DNA from: Isoetes taiwanensis | Lineage: Eukaryota; Streptophyta; Lycopodiopsida; Isoetales; Isoetaceae | Assembly: GCA_021234155.1 (NCBI GenBank) | Contig: JAJEKV010000066.1 | Span: 124,001 to 188,000, forward strand | Direction of reading: 5' to 3' | Length of the DNA: 64,000 nt | Shown here: positions 20,911 through 33,479 of the stretch, piece by piece | How positions within the stretch are numbered: position 1 is the first letter of the stretch | Layout: each line of letters begins with the position of its first letter | Made by a program: the position numbers and the translations under genes | The notes under the pieces: generated by a model | Seen by the model: only the letters and a program-made list of their open reading frames with translations | The model's database searches: none | Told to the model about the DNA's origin: nothing

Positions 20911-23703
20911 TGCTGTCTTCGATAATTCCATTCACATTTAAGAATGAAGTAGACTTATTGCAGACCTATCGATATTAAGGCTGCTGCAATTCCTAGAAGT
21001 GAATGAACAAAAATGGCATGGCCAGCTGTGTACATGCATATGCATAAGAAAACAAGAACCTATCTTTGATACCCACAGTTTTCCCCTCTTTACCACCTCT
21101 ATGGCTAAATCCTTAAATAAATAAAGATCAAACAAACTCACCAGCACGGCTTGAAGCTCAAAACCACCAGAATTTGCATCTTTGGGAGGCTTGTACTGTT
21201 GATATTTCTTTTTGCTAATGTTTCCCGACTCATTTTGCTGACTCTCTCGACAGAACGTTGATATTGATCATCAAAAAGCTGTTCTTGCCTAATTGACTTC
21301 CCATCTTCCTTCAGATCTGGCTTCATTGCCTTTTAAAAATTACGGCGGAGTTCTTGCGTCTTCCGCTAATATCTGCTGAAAACAATGCCTTCGCTTCCTT
21401 AATTTGTTCATCTGTTGCCCAGGCACGCAAATCTTACCCATTCTATCCATTAGAGACCTCGCCTCTGAACCGGCATGTCATACTTCTTCTGAAGTTCAGG
21501 TGTCCACTTTTTTGTAAGCCTCCTCGAGGATTTCCTGACGCTCTGCTAATATTACCATCGCCATTATTATTGCTTGTGGATGTCTGTTGTTTCTGAGGCT
21601 GCGCTGGTGTCTTCCCCTGCATTGCTTCTCAATGAGGGCTTCACATTCAATGGTGTTGCTTGTGGCTTGAACATATTATTCCCGCTTAGGAAACATATGA
21701 AATAACTGTAAGCAAAACTCCACAGGCATCTAATCTAAACTTAGAACAGCTTTGTAAATACTGGCATAAAAAACAGGCAAAACCATTTTAAACAGGCAAA
21801 CCATTTTACTCTGCAGTATTTAATACCGTGGGACACCAAGAAATTGATTATTAGAGTGTCATTAAAAGTATGAAAACAAGAAGCAATATCACCTTTCCCA
21901 AGATCCAACTTTCGCGATTGCTCATCTATCCAGGCCTTGACTGTTTCACCTTCCCCGCTCATACTTTCTCCAAACCCTTTTGAAAACAATTCTCCTCTTG
22001 ATTCAGCCCATGAAAAGGATCTCGACCAGCCTGCTCATTTGCTTTCATCTTTAAACACAATTTCAAGAACATCATCCCTCATCCAATCCATCTCCTCTTG
22101 TTCAGGGATTCTTTTTTTCAACAGGATGCACCCTTTGATGATCCTTGATTTCAGATAAACCTACTGAAGAATACATTGCCAACATTGTTGGTATTGTATT
22201 GGTCGATTGATCTTTTCGATTGAGTAGCATTGGCCATCACTGTGTTTGTGATTCCATGTTCTTGTCGGGGTTTCTCTTTTAAGACTCCCATCCTTGTTTC
22301 TATTCTTGGTAAGCCGAGATTCCTCTTGGGCTTTGGTGACATCCGTGGCTGTGTTTTTTACCAGATGATAAGAGTGTCACTGTTTCATCATATGACGGAT
22401 AATGCGAGGTTTTATCCCAGAATTCAGAGAACCAATTGGTATACCATTTTTATTTGTCCATTCATTTGTTCTGGCTCTGCATCAGAGCCTACATTTTCAT
22501 CTGTATCTTCGCCATGTATATCCTCAGCTCTTGTATTACCACAGGCCTGCACTTCCTTCAGCTGATTGGAGAGTGTCTGTAGTCTCAGTGTATCTAATTC
22601 CAAGTGGGATATACTTTCGCCTTGTTCTTGGTTTGCTTCTTTTTGCCCATTGCCTCTTTGCATGGTCATAGACAACATCGAATGCTTTTACACTAGCTGG
22701 CTTATTGGCCAGAGTTCTGAGCTGAGCGGGCCAATCTTGTGTTGCAGAGCTGTCCTCCCTCCTGCTCCTCTGCTATGCAGCTTCTGCTGCCATCCGCCTA
22801 ATTTTTCCTAACCTTCATTCTCAAATTGACATCATCAATTGCTAAATTCTCCTGTAATTTTTTTTCTACTAATGGCTGATCCAGCTGAGCTCTTAATACC
22901 CTTTAACTCAACATCCCTTCTCTGCTCTTTTGCTTCAGAAGGTTTCCAAAACACAGCATATACAAGATAGTCTATGACAGAATAAATTAGAGGAGAACAA
23001 GAGTTCCTTATGAGAAATGGACGAGCCTCGATGAAGAATTGCAATTGGTTTGCCAATAGTAACCAATTGGTTTCTGTTCTCTGTGCTCTTTGGCTGTTTT
23101 ACAAATCGAAAAACACTGCTTGGCGCGGAGGTTGGAACACGCCATTCTTTATGTCTGCTGCAATTTTTTTGGCCTTAAACAAGTTTTCTTTTGCCACCTT
23201 AGATCCTTAAGCCACCTTCTCATAACTTCATTTTCATCTACTTTCACTTGCATTCCTCTGAAGTTTCACAAATTTTAAAATTGGCTGAAATCCTACACCC
23301 CATTCCTCTTTCTCGCTTTTAACAATCTCATACCATCTCTTCAAAGAGCCAAAAATTTGATTTCCTTTATCAGTTAGTCCTTCCCTGAACCTCTCTATCT
23401 GTAAAGCACCGGCCTTACCTCCTGACTCCAATTTCGACTTCAGATTCTCGAAATGAATACTGCATTGTGGAATCAAATTCAAATGCTTGCATGTGCTTCC
23501 TTTTATTAAAGGGGGCGACCGAATAACGCTAAGACACAGGGGCGGAGATGGGTAGAGAAATGGCGTCCGGTAAGTATGTGACATCTTGAAGAATCAGCAG
23601 CGGCACCTACATTCCGGCAGGCAACTTCCAAACCTAGCCTAGGGCTTTCAAACCTCAATTGCCCATTTTGCTCTAGAAAGGGTTTAGCAACAATGTGGCC
23701 CAA
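18809..23703 (-). pseudogene. EMB1703: EMB1703-like gene, frame-disrupted in this sequence
   Basis: EMB1703 in Arabidopsis is a plastid-linked protein needed for embryo development; its biochemical role is not established. Diagnostic peptides on the minus strand are MDWMRDDVLEIVFK and AGRDPFHGLNQEE (exon ending at 21893), then WIDEQSRKLDLGK. The C-terminal block is VHAIAFEDRADALHFADIL (penultimate exon, 19465-19685 or 20559-20776). The last exon (18809-18997) contains VMVLKKQQLRLYGQPLEDAE and stops at TGA 18809-18811. Acidic exons near 22424-22678 and an N-terminal part near 23234-23703, possibly a transit peptide, fit the same gene. Almost every exon needs a frame correction, and the 3' end is duplicated in tandem. 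It may be a decayed gene or a real gene with assembly errors. The family is fairly clear; exon limits upstream of 22.2 kb are not. Confidence 0.6.
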
Positions 23704-24144
23704 TTGATATGTCCGTATCGCATTTCATACGTGACTCCAGAGCAAACGATGTGCCACGTAGAATATTTTTATTTTTTCCACTGAAGATGCATTTTGTAGT
23801 CTTATACAAATGCGATCCCTAACAAACACTAGGTAGTGGAGAACCATTACAAAATGCCACCACTTATCTAACTCATGTAATTTTATTGGCAAGATGCTTT
23901 TAAATTTAATAACGACACGCCTAAGTTTTAGCATATTTTGTGTTTCGGGCAAAAATTGCAAAGGTTTTGAGAAAAAAAAACTAGAAAAAAAACACACAGC
24001 CAAGAAATCGTTCGCTCCCACGCTTTCATCTAGCCGATTTGTGTTGCCGCCCCGATTCTCACAGGTTGCCGCTTCGATATATAGCCGACCATTACCCTAA
24101 GCAGACTTTTGTCGCCAACCGGGTAGTATCCCCGATGATTCCGC

Positions 24145-24648
24145 ATGTCGATATTTTGCTTCCACATTGATAGCCCGCACGATTCGGCGGCCGACAGATA
24201 TGGGCTTTTGCTGTGGTACCACCACCAGCCAGACGCTATGTCGCGACCGACCGCTTCTATTTGCACATGTATGCACTGCTCGGTTCGCGCATTCAATCTA
24301 GCCACCATTGAGCTCTTTTTCCTCCAAAGAAGCCTTGAGGCATTGTGGTCCCATTGCCATGATATAAGCTTGTGGGTCGTGGAGACGAGCATCATCCATA
24401 TTGACCACCTTCCGAAAATAGACAATGTGGCGATCAAGAGCCTCAAGAGGCAAGAAACTCGCCTCCCCGCAAAGGAATTTGTCGCGGACTTCATCCCCAA
24501 AGGTCGCATCAAGAAGGCTTTCTCGCGACCGCCCAAGCCATTCCGTGTAGCAAGGGACACCACCGGGTCCAATACTTCAACCCGTGATAAAAGAACAAAG
24601 CCCACTCATACCTTTGAGCAAAAGCGACCGATGGGCTTAATCATATAG
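24145..24648 (+). CDS. Unrecognised 167-codon frame
   Basis: Open for 167 codons with a globular, partly basic composition, including HDISLWVVETSIIHIDHLP and VADFIPKGRIKKAFSRPPKP. The opposite strand is open for 191 codons over the same DNA (24030-24605), and I cannot tell which, if either, is coding. I slightly prefer the + frame because its charged, proline-containing C-terminus looks less like a chance translation. No family is recognised. It may be a transposon-derived fragment. Confidence 0.3.
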   Translation: MSIFCFHIDSPHDSAADRYGLLLWYHHQPDAMSRPTASICTCMHCSVRAFNLATIELFFLQRSLEALWSHCHDISLWVVETSIIHIDHLPKIDNVAIKSLKRQETRLPAKEFVADFIPKGRIKKAFSRPPKPFRVARDTTGSNTSTRDKRTKPTHTFEQKRPMGLII

Positions 24649-25049
24649 CTCGCTTCTATGACTATTGTCCTCGTGATTGCATATAGTACCTTCCAAACTA
24701 TCACTGTGAGCCATATGGATGTGTCTCAAGACATAGTAGAAGGAAACTTTACCCCAAATATTTTGTAGAAAAGCATGCAAGAAATTTTTGCTTCGTGTAG
24801 AGGATGGTTCACGCGCTTCCATTAGAGGTGGGGATTTGGCTTTTGTGATAGGACGTGGACGGTTTTTTTTCCCCGGCATGCTAAGGAGCCAACCGTTATG
24901 GAGAAGTATAAGAGTCGCTTAACCAGACAGCTTTTCCCGCTTTAGCGACCGGCGCTAGCTAGAGCAAATAAAAACGGAAAACGGACCGGTTATCTTACTC
25001 TTACAATATCACAATCGGAGTTTTTTTTTTCTCAACCGATTCAAGATCA

Positions 25050-25300
25050 TCTTATTCAAGTCTATTTTGGCAAAAGCAAAGCCTATTTTGCCCTCGATTG
25101 AAGGTTATTTTGTTCGATTCAAGAACATCCGTTCAACCCTATGATGTCTGATTCATGCCTATTTTGTCGGATTCAAGCCTATTTTGCACGCTTCAAGCCT
25201 TCTCTCAAGGATCCATGCCTATTATGCCCGATTCAAGCGTGATTTTTGCAAAGCTTCAAGCCTTCTCTCGCCATTCAAGCCTATTTTGTGGGAGACAAAA
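25050..25300 (+). repeat. Degenerate tandem repeat of a CAAGCCTATTTTG motif
   Basis: About nine variants of GATTCAAGCCTATTTTG follow one another at 20-35 bp spacing, with variants such as CTTCAAGCCTTCTCTC. Unit length is irregular. No coding potential is seen. Confidence 0.6.
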
Positions 25301-25611
25301 ACCGATCCGAGGATGAAAAGAAGCCCGATATAAAATGTTACCCGGGGCAAATGTAATCCGAATCAATTGACCCGATTGTTATTCTCGATTGTCGCCTATG
25401 CCACATGGCATCACAAAAATGGACCACTATGAGAAAAAACGAATCTCGACAGATATTGAAGTATTCTCAGATAAGAGAAAGCCCTTTAGTGGGCTTTACC
25501 TTAACGTAGAGTACAAATTTAGGCAACGCCCCGCCACGCCATTGCTACATTAGCCTTGGTATAAAAGAAATTGAAAACCGATTTGAGCCATTTGAGCCAC
25601 TTTTCTACGCC

Positions 25612-25890
25612 TTGCAATGCCTGAGGCTCACGGATTAGCAATGGCGCTCGCACAAGAGAAGCAAGATTTTTGGGTTTTCGCATTAGAGAGGTGCCCATAA
25701 GTTATTGCAGTAGTTTGGCAACTTAGCTCTTCGTGATTTTCTCTTGCTTAGTTTTGGTTTTCTCCAAATGCCTGAGGTTCTCATGATTAGCTTATGGCGC
25801 TTAGTGAAGAAGAAGCTTGATTTTTATTTTTCTTGTGTTAGGGAGGTGCTTACATAGGTTCTTGTAGAGTTTGGGGAGCTAGCACCTTAG
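25612..25890 (+). repeat. Diverged ~150-bp tandem duplication
   Basis: Both units contain AATGCCTGAGG, then GATTAGC, ATGGCGCT, an AAGAAGC/AGAAGC motif with GATTTTT, TTAG(A/G)GAGGTGC and a TAGTTTGG/GAGTTTGG motif in the same order. The second begins near 25766. It could be part of a 5' leader of the gene remnant downstream. Confidence 0.5.
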
Positions 25891-26439
25891 TTTCTTGCTA
25901 GTTTCTGCTTATTTTTGCTTCTTGTCGGCCGCTTGTCTAAGGGTTCCTTCTTGCGGGTTCAGAGGTAAGAAATGCAAGATCATGGCTTGCATGCTTGATT
26001 TCGAAAAGTAGATTCAACATATTTTTTGAGTTCTCAGAGGGTCCGAGCGAGTTTCAACCGAAGTTCCTTTGATGTAGGTTGTGTTTTCTCAGAAGTTTTT
26101 GTCGAGAATATCCAACATGCAAAGAGTAATTTGTTATTTTTATGCTTATTTAGTGTCTTTTTTTCTATTTTTACTCACATTTACTTTGTTTTTCTGATTC
26201 TTGAGAACTCGCACCTAGTAAGGTTGTAATGGCAAACATATTATGGCGCTTTTGGTGTTCTTTTTTTTTCTATTCTCATGTTTTGTTTGAAGTTTTTACC
26301 GTATCACCCGTATAGTTGATTCATGAACAAGGATCGTGGAGCATCTCCTTTGTCCCTAATATTAGTCGTGCAATAGGAAATGCGAAATTAGTCTTGATCT
26401 AGAAGACCTAAGATAATGAAGGGCATTTCGAGGTTGATA

Positions 26440-27640
26440 TGTGGAAAGAATTCGGGAGGAGGAGATGAGAGATTATGAGAAGGATGTGGATAAGATGCCA
26501 GGGTTGTTTCTTCCCGATGCTGATAGTAATAAGGAGAACATTCGTGCTGAAAAAGATTTGATTTCTAATTTCCAGGTCTTATGTGTTGATTGTAAGGAAT
26601 GCCTTGAATATAATGAGCTTCTAGTAAGAATTATAATGTTTCAATGGAAAGATTTCAAGAAGAAGCATTCAAATTGCCCGGTTCAATGCTTTGAAGACGA
26701 TGTTGTTCTCATGTTTAAGTGTCTTTGTGGGGCATCTTCCAACTTGTGAGGCAAGTGAGGAAGCTTCAAGGTTCTATTTTATGCAAAGGTATCAATTCTC
26801 CAAAACCACATGTAAGTTTTTGATATTTGTATTCTTATTTTATGTTTCTGACTATTTGTTTATGCAGGTATGGTACAATAAGAAGCATAGAGTGTCCGTA
26901 AAGGGTGTTAGGGTCTTGGATGAAGTACATGCTTGCTACTATTGGAGTTGAGGATAAGTTCTCCTCGAAAATCAAAGCAGAGTTCTCAGAGTGTCTAGAT
27001 TACCAAGAGTTAACGATGTGCCCATCGATGTTGTGGATGACCGCGGATCGACATAGGACTCCCCAAGCATATAAAAAGGTAAGATATTATTTAATTTATT
27101 TTCTAGTTAGTTTGTTGTTATTTAGTTTCTAATATTATCTTTGTTTTTTTGCAAGGCATGACAAGACTAGGGAATTGAAATCGGCGGTCGCTATGTCAAT
27201 AGTTGATAGCCATTTAATCCAAAATGGGTCTCGTAATGTTCAATGATGTTTATAATGATGAACCAATGCATATGATGCAATTTAGAATTCTCGCTTCGCT
27301 GAAGTTCAAGGTTTTCAAGCTCCTTCAATTGACTCCTCAACATGTAATTTAGATTCAATTTTTTGTTTGTTTAAGATTGTTTTCTTCAAGTTCTTTAATT
27401 ATGTTCTTTGTATCAGGTATTGTGCTTAAGGTTGGAATAGTCAAGAGTTTGGAAGATGCAAAGATTGAATGTGATGCAAAGATTGAGTGAACTGGATGAC
27501 CCTTTCTTTGACACGGTTTCACTAGAAGAGATTGCTGGGCAGAATGAGAGATTGAGGAAGGCATTCAATTTGAATGTTGAATTTGGATCAACTCAGTATT
27601 TCAAAGTGGTACGCTCAACAACTCGACATTGTAGCTAGTG
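26440..27640 (+). pseudogene. Multi-exon gene remnant of unknown family
   Basis: Consecutive coding-like blocks on the + strand are separated by T-rich, GT...AG-bounded introns. They are 26441-26749 (PGLFLPDADSNKENIRAEKD, CVDCKECLEYNELL), then after an acceptor TTTATGCAG near 26868 a block with VWYNKKHRVSVKGV and FSSKIKAEFSECLDYQELT, ending at a donor AAAAAG|GTAAGA near 27078. A block near 27155-27340 follows, and a last one near 27450-27640 with SELDDPFFDTVSLEEIAGQN. Frames must be shifted inside most blocks. I recognise no domain. It could be a host gene in decay or a transposase-derived gene. Confidence 0.35.
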
Positions 27641-29139
27641 GTACTCGATGTGTCCGAAATTGTGAAGAAAATCGTTGGAAATGGAAGTTAAAAACTTTTT
27701 TGATGTTTGTTTTCTCACTGTAAAACCTTTTAAGGTTATAAAACTTTTTACTTGCATTCTGCAAGTTTTTACTATTGATTTTAATTTCGTTACTATTGAT
27801 TCTGTATGTTTTATTTTTCATTATGTAGAATTTTACTCAACCTTAAAAAATTGTTACTAGAGTTTCGATTAAAAAGTTAAATACCAACAACTTTACAAAA
27901 TATGCCACCGCGTCAAGACAGATTCAATATGGAAGCGTAACGGACTAGATGTACTTTTACTTGCTCACATTATTCAAGCGGATGCTTTGTGAAAGTTGTG
28001 GTCGCCATGGAGCGTGATGAGAGATTATACCTCTCTCTCAGAGTTATATTTGGCTTGCAATTTTGATTAACTAGCGTTAGTTTGTGGTCGATATGTCTCT
28101 TTGAAGGGAGGCTCATTTGAAAGAGAGTGTACAAGATGAAGCAGCCCATGAAAAATAATGCAGGCGATGTTTGTAATCGCTGCAAGGAAGCGTTTGGCAA
28201 ATTTGTACTCCACCTTTGATTGTGAGGGACGATTCTCCGAAGTGTAGCTTTTATTGCAAAGTCAAGGCTTTGAAGAATGTGTTTCAAAAAAGAAAAGCAT
28301 GTTACTTAGGCAAATTATGTCCCGTGAGTAGCCTATGAGAGTGAATTTCTTTGCTTCCCGGCTCGTAGGTAACGATGGACAAGCCGGCTCGTCGTATGTC
28401 CCATAATAGTACGCATGTGTATGTGGTTTGAGGGTTGCTAGTCCCTTCTCAAAAATTCAAAAAAATCATTGTGTTAATTCGGAACTTTAATTGGGATGGC
28501 AATGAGATAGGTGCAGCTTGTAAAAATCGCAATGGAGCAAGTGCATCCGCCTAAAAGCATAATGGCTCTAGGTATGTTTGATCTCAAACTTCATGATAAA
28601 GTTCTTCTTCTAAGTTCCTTTAGATGATTCTATTGGGCCATGTACAATCATGTGAAATGCATTATGCTTGTTCAATCATTGCAAAGACTCGTGGTTTTTT
28701 CGCAAAACCAAAGAATCAAACATCTAAGCATTCTGCCTCTTCCCCGCCTCTCAATCCATTTTTGCATGCATCTCCCTTTCTCAAAGGTCTTTAAATGCCC
28801 CGCAAACCATGAAGCCCTTTGGTGAACATTGTTGGTCCGTTGCATTGCATGCAAACTTCTTTTCCCTTTGTATGGCTTTCTTTGACCATCTTCTCTCGAT
28901 TATGCCTTTTGTACTCTAGAATACGTAAGATATGGCAGATGCTGGTGTTCCTATGCTTGAGACGCTAGCAGTTACGATGAACCACTTCTCACTTGGCCAA
29001 CTTTTTGTGAGAAGTATCATTTGATCAAGACATGACTTCCTGATATGGGAAATTATTGCATAACATCCCTTTTATGCCTAACCATGAAGAGAAGCGGATT
29101 TGGAAAAATTAATTGAGATATTGCAATGGGTAAGGATCT
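27641..29139. other. No clear gene; possible LINE debris
   Basis: AT-rich sequence with no supported coding region until the LINE 3' end that follows. A GCCGGCTCGT motif occurs twice near 28357-28391 (CCGGCTCGTAGG and CCGGCTCGTCG). Confidence 0.35.
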
Positions 29140-29704
29140 GGTTCAGCATTGCTACAGACTTCTGATGTCTGTTCCCCCCTTGTCCCCATCTTTTCACACT
29201 GGCATTGACGGTGCAAGAGGAGCATCTCCATCGCATGTGGAAATGCATTTGGGATAAAAATATTATTCCTAAACACTCGTTGCTTCTTTGCCAGATTGTT
29301 CATTGATCAATTAGAGTAAATGTGAAGGTTCACTCAAAGAGTTACTTAATGAGCCCATTCTCCCTCATATAAGTTGTTGCATGAAATTATTGAACATTGC
29401 TTTGTCTTGTGTGACAATATCTCAACAGTCATCATATTCTCCTTGATTCACTCCCTGGATATTGACCGGGACTTAAGAAGTTAACATTTCATATTGCACG
29501 AGTGTTGGCCTGCCTGCTGGATCATTTGGAAAAGATAGTGTCATCTGGTGTTTAAAAACATTCTTTCTACTCCATATCAAGTACTTTGGGAGATTAAGGA
29601 TAGATTATTATGATCAGTATATGGTGTTCACATTACCTGATGATGATTACTTTTGTAACTTTTTTGGGTTGTTAATATAAGTTATACGTTCTTCCAAAAA
29701 AAAT
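29140..29704 (+). mobile_element. LINE (L1-type) 3' fragment
   Basis: Broken + frames give KNIIPKHSLLLCQIVH, VNVKVHSKSYLMSPF and a CFVLCDNIST-like piece. This is the zinc-binding region found at the C-terminus of plant L1 ORF2. The fragment ends in an A-rich tail at about 29696-29704. It is heavily mutated and truncated. Confidence 0.6.
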
Positions 29705-30792
29705 GGGAGGGGGGGAGGGGGGTAAACGTTGAGCATAAAATGCAGATAAAAAATTGTAGGTTTTGAGTTGTAACGCATTTTATTGCCAAAAGTTACGGTT
29801 GCTTTGTTGTGAGGGTTAAGCATCATATTTTAGTAAAGGATCTTAACAAACAAGTTCTAAGATTGAAATTTACTTAGTTGCTATATTATTTTTGTGGCAT
29901 TCCAAATAACCTAATTAGGCTATAAAGTAATTGGCTCATACTTTATCAAGAATGGCCACTTTAACTTTAAATTTAAGTTTTAAAATGTTGTTACTTTTAA
30001 AATATTTACAATCAAGGACCACTTCATTATATTGTAATTTTGTTTTGTAATTTTCGTAAAGTAAGTTGTTGCCGATTTCCCCTCTCAAAGAAATAGGTGG
30101 CCCCAAAAGGCAAGCAAGAGATCAATTTGATGTCGCTACAATGAAGCAAGAGATTCAAGAATTAATTGGGTCCGAAAAACTCTTTATATCTAATCAATCA
30201 AAAGAAGTACAATAGAAATACAATGGAAATAGTCCTTCCATGTCTCCAACCATGGAGGCTATCAACTGCATCATGTGGAGGTTGAAATCCTCCACAAAAA
30301 TCGTGGAGCAAGAGGGAAGAGGAGGATCCCATGCTCCTCAAAAATCTTTTTTAAATAATGCACCTCTTCATCTCCACCCTTCATTTTTGCCTCTTTATCT
30401 CACCCTTCCATTTCTCGCCTTCATCCCAACCCTTCATCTTACCTCCAAATTCACCTCTTCATCTCGACCTTTAAACATGCAGCCCTTTCAACCATTAACA
30501 AAATTTTCTAATTGAGCCCTTTTACAATATCACAAACTAATCTTCACAATCCTCCCCCTCTAGTTTTTCCTTTTTTTGTTCATGTTGACTGGATGCCAAA
30601 ATCCCGTCAACATAAGCTTCCCTACATACCAGCTCCACTGAGAAATACAAACAGAAATTGTATCATAAGTGTGTTTACATTTGCAATCAAGAGACAATAT
30701 AAAGAGAAGGCAAAGAATCGATGATCCATTAAGTGTAGTCGATAACGATAATCTGAAAAAAAAATAGAGATCGTTGTTCTTACACAGTTATG
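29705..30792. other. Intergenic stretch without supported gene
   Basis: A G-rich block (GGGAGGGGGGGAGGGGGG) lies at 29705-29722. The rest is AT-rich. A pyrimidine-rich, coding-like frame near 30240-30515 (HLHPSFLPLYLTLPFL) is low-complexity and not convincing. Confidence 0.4.
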
Positions 30793-32010
30793 CTAAAACA
30801 TCCGGAAATGAAACAAGTATTTCCATTCAAATATGTCCAATGCAATGGAACTTTCGTTAAACTGCGCGTATCCTATAATTATTGCACCCCAGGATATAAT
30901 ATCCTGACTTGATAGTCTTACAAACATAAGATGAGCTTCTTGTAAACTCCGACATTTTAAATACATATCGAGAAGTGTATTACCCAGAATATTCAAGACA
31001 TGAGTCCAATAATTTCATCATGAATTATCCTGCCATGCTCAAAAGCTCATGTCCCATTACATGCTTTCATTGCACGAAACAATACACTAATAATTGCCTT
31101 CATTCCTTCTTCTTGCATCTTAACACTCTAGGGCAATGATGTATATATGATGCTAAATAAACCCAAAGAATCAATGTAGCCTATGAAACTAAATCTGGAC
31201 TTGCTAATTTGTCGAAGACCCCTCTTGCCTCTTCTAGGCTTTTGTAATTAACGTACATATGAATTAGTGTGCTTCCCATCACAACATTATGTTGGATGGC
31301 ATTTTAATCATCTGATTATGACAAAGTCTGCCTTGCTCTGTACCTCCTATTTGGGCACAATTTCAAGATGCTATAAAATGTGGCTTACACCTTCTTGTTG
31401 CATTCCTTCAAAAGATTCTAGTGTAAGACTATTCTCCATGCTAGACAAGTCCAGCAATCGATGCACCATATGAGACTATATCTCTGCTTGGTAATTGTTC
31501 ATAAACTTTTACAGCATCATCTAGGTCCCCAAATTTTGCATATATATCCACAATAGTATTTCCAACAATAAGATCTGAACGTAGGCAACTTTGAATAGTT
31601 TGACAATGAATAAACTAGTTGTCCTATGGAACGGATGCCAGTGCAAGCTTTAAAAATGCAAGCTTTAAAAATGCTCAAGGATATGACTCTATCTAGTTTT
31701 AACTCTTCCTGTTGCATTACCTCGAAGATTTCTAAGCATATCCAGATATCAGTGCACTCCATGACACCATAGTTCTATCATGCAGTTTTTCAAGTAAGTT
31801 CAATGCCTCTCCCAAACTTTTACATGTAACATACATATCTAATAAGGTGTATCCCAAGGTACCATCGTATATTATTCAACTTTATACATCTACACATGCG
31901 CAAGGCAACCTTGAGGAAGAAATGAAGTTGGCGTACAAGCTTTGAGGACAACAAGGTAAAGAAAGTGGCAGGCCAAACCTGGGTTTGATGCTCTATTGCT
32001 TCAATCAAAC
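30793..32010 (-). pseudogene. PPR protein pseudogene
   Basis: PPR proteins bind organellar RNA through ~35-residue repeats. Minus-strand fragments match the plant PLS-type repeat pattern. GTLGYTLLDMYVTCKSLGEA with MVSWSALISGYA lies near 31745-31870. EIFEVMQQEELKLDRVISLS and an IVDIYAKFGD-type repeat lie near 31500-31720. LGNTLLDMYLKCRSLQEAHL with DIISWGAIIIGYAQ lies at 30850-30990. Frames are broken repeatedly. A 14-bp tandem duplication (AAAAATGCAAGCTTT) near 31651-31676 adds to the damage. No DYW domain is seen, and no start could be placed. Confidence 0.75.
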
Positions 32011-32429
32011 AGAGCAATTAGAGCAATTAATCTGTTGCTGTCATGATGGATTGGGGGCCTCCAAACTCTGGTTGACAATTAATCTTTAATCATACCCCCT
32101 ATTTGATGCTGCAGATAGCTGGATTGAAAATCATAAGAATGCAAGGACAAATCTTGCTCATTCTAGAATGATGTCAAAACCCATGCCATTTTGTTGCTGG
32201 ATGTGGATGAAGCATAAAATCTGAAGAAACATAACAAAATAATGATACTTGCAAAAGACACGACACCTTCAATTCCTCCGCTAATTACCTAAAAGAGGAA
32301 TATTAACTCTAGTGAACACACTAGTTCTAGAACATGTATGTCTCGAAAGTTCGAGATCGCCAAAAGTCGTGATTATGTATAGACCCATCCCATGGTCCGG
32401 CCAGAGGGTCCATGTGGATCATAAAATTA

Positions 32430-32492
<63 letters not shown>

Positions 32493-33408
32493 TTGTCCTA
32501 TCTCCGTCTGCCTGTCTCCGACCGTCTGTCCTCTATCTATCTAATGGCCACATCATCGCTAAACTAAGAACAATTGCAAACAAAATAGCCTTTTGAGCAG
32601 ACCTTCATTTCATCCTCTAGTGAGATAATACACTACATTCATATGTGACCGCATTCATTTGTCTCTCACAATGTGCTTTGCACATTCAAAATAATAGGGG
32701 ATAAACCTGTAATAATCCATGAAGCTTCGGCTAATATGAAGCTCCAAAGATTTTCCTATTGAGGTAAAAAACAAAACCGCAACATAGCCGGCAATGATAG
32801 ATAAATAGTTGTTTTAACGCCACGCCACTAGGGCAAGATTCAATCAATATGTGAATGGCCATTTGGTGAATGCCCCATGAGTGGTAATGTTCAAGTAGGA
32901 TGAAACAATTATAGAAAAAACCGATAAACCGTATTCAAATACAACTCCAACATCTATAATATATAGACTCCATCTTAAAATTGAATTCCTCCCTTCTCAA
33001 TTGTCATCATCTTTGTTTTAGAAGAAAGCAAAATGTGAACTACTTACAAAGACAACCGCCATACTTTGTTGATCTCTACTTGTTGCATTAGGATTTTTGG
33101 CCGCCACGCCATTTGAAAGATTGCTACTTATTATAGATTTCTTCACCCGCTTCTCATCAAGATTTCTCATCTCTTAGCAATACCCTTGGTTCTTATTTTG
33201 GCACTTTTGGCCTTTTTAACCACTTTTGGCTCCTATTGCCACATTGACTTTTTGTTTATCTCTTTAGTATTGTCGCCTTTGACTTTGTTGTCACTTTTGG
33301 CTTTGCTTTACTTCAAAAGCAACTCTTCACAAATCTCGTGGTGCATTTATTGGCTTCCCATTTGGACTTGGATTCCAGGGGGTATTAGACTCATGGTTTC
33401 GGCATGCA
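32011..33408. other. Intergenic stretch with microsatellite
   Basis: No supported gene. Contains the (ATCT)n array listed separately and several CACTTTTGGC motifs near 33203-33300. Confidence 0.4.
32431..32492. repeat. (ATCT)n microsatellite, about 15 units
   Basis: A pure ATCT array followed by degenerate CTGTC/CCGTCTG units to about 32542. The open + frame running through it (YLSIYLSIYLS) is an artefact of the repeat. Confidence 0.95.
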
Positions 33409-33479
33409 CACTTATTCCACAAGTCGAATACCCCCAAAGTTAAAACTTATTCCACAAGTCGAATACCCCCAAAGTTAAA
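33409..33479 (+). repeat. 35-bp perfect tandem duplication
   Basis: ACTTATTCCACAAGTCGAAT continuing to AAAGTTAAA occurs twice head to tail with no differences apparent to me. It appears to be a recent slippage duplication. Confidence 0.85.

Noticed and set aside
32312-32596. 94-codon + frame
   Set aside because: It runs through the (ATCT)n microsatellite (repeating YLSI) and is not a gene.
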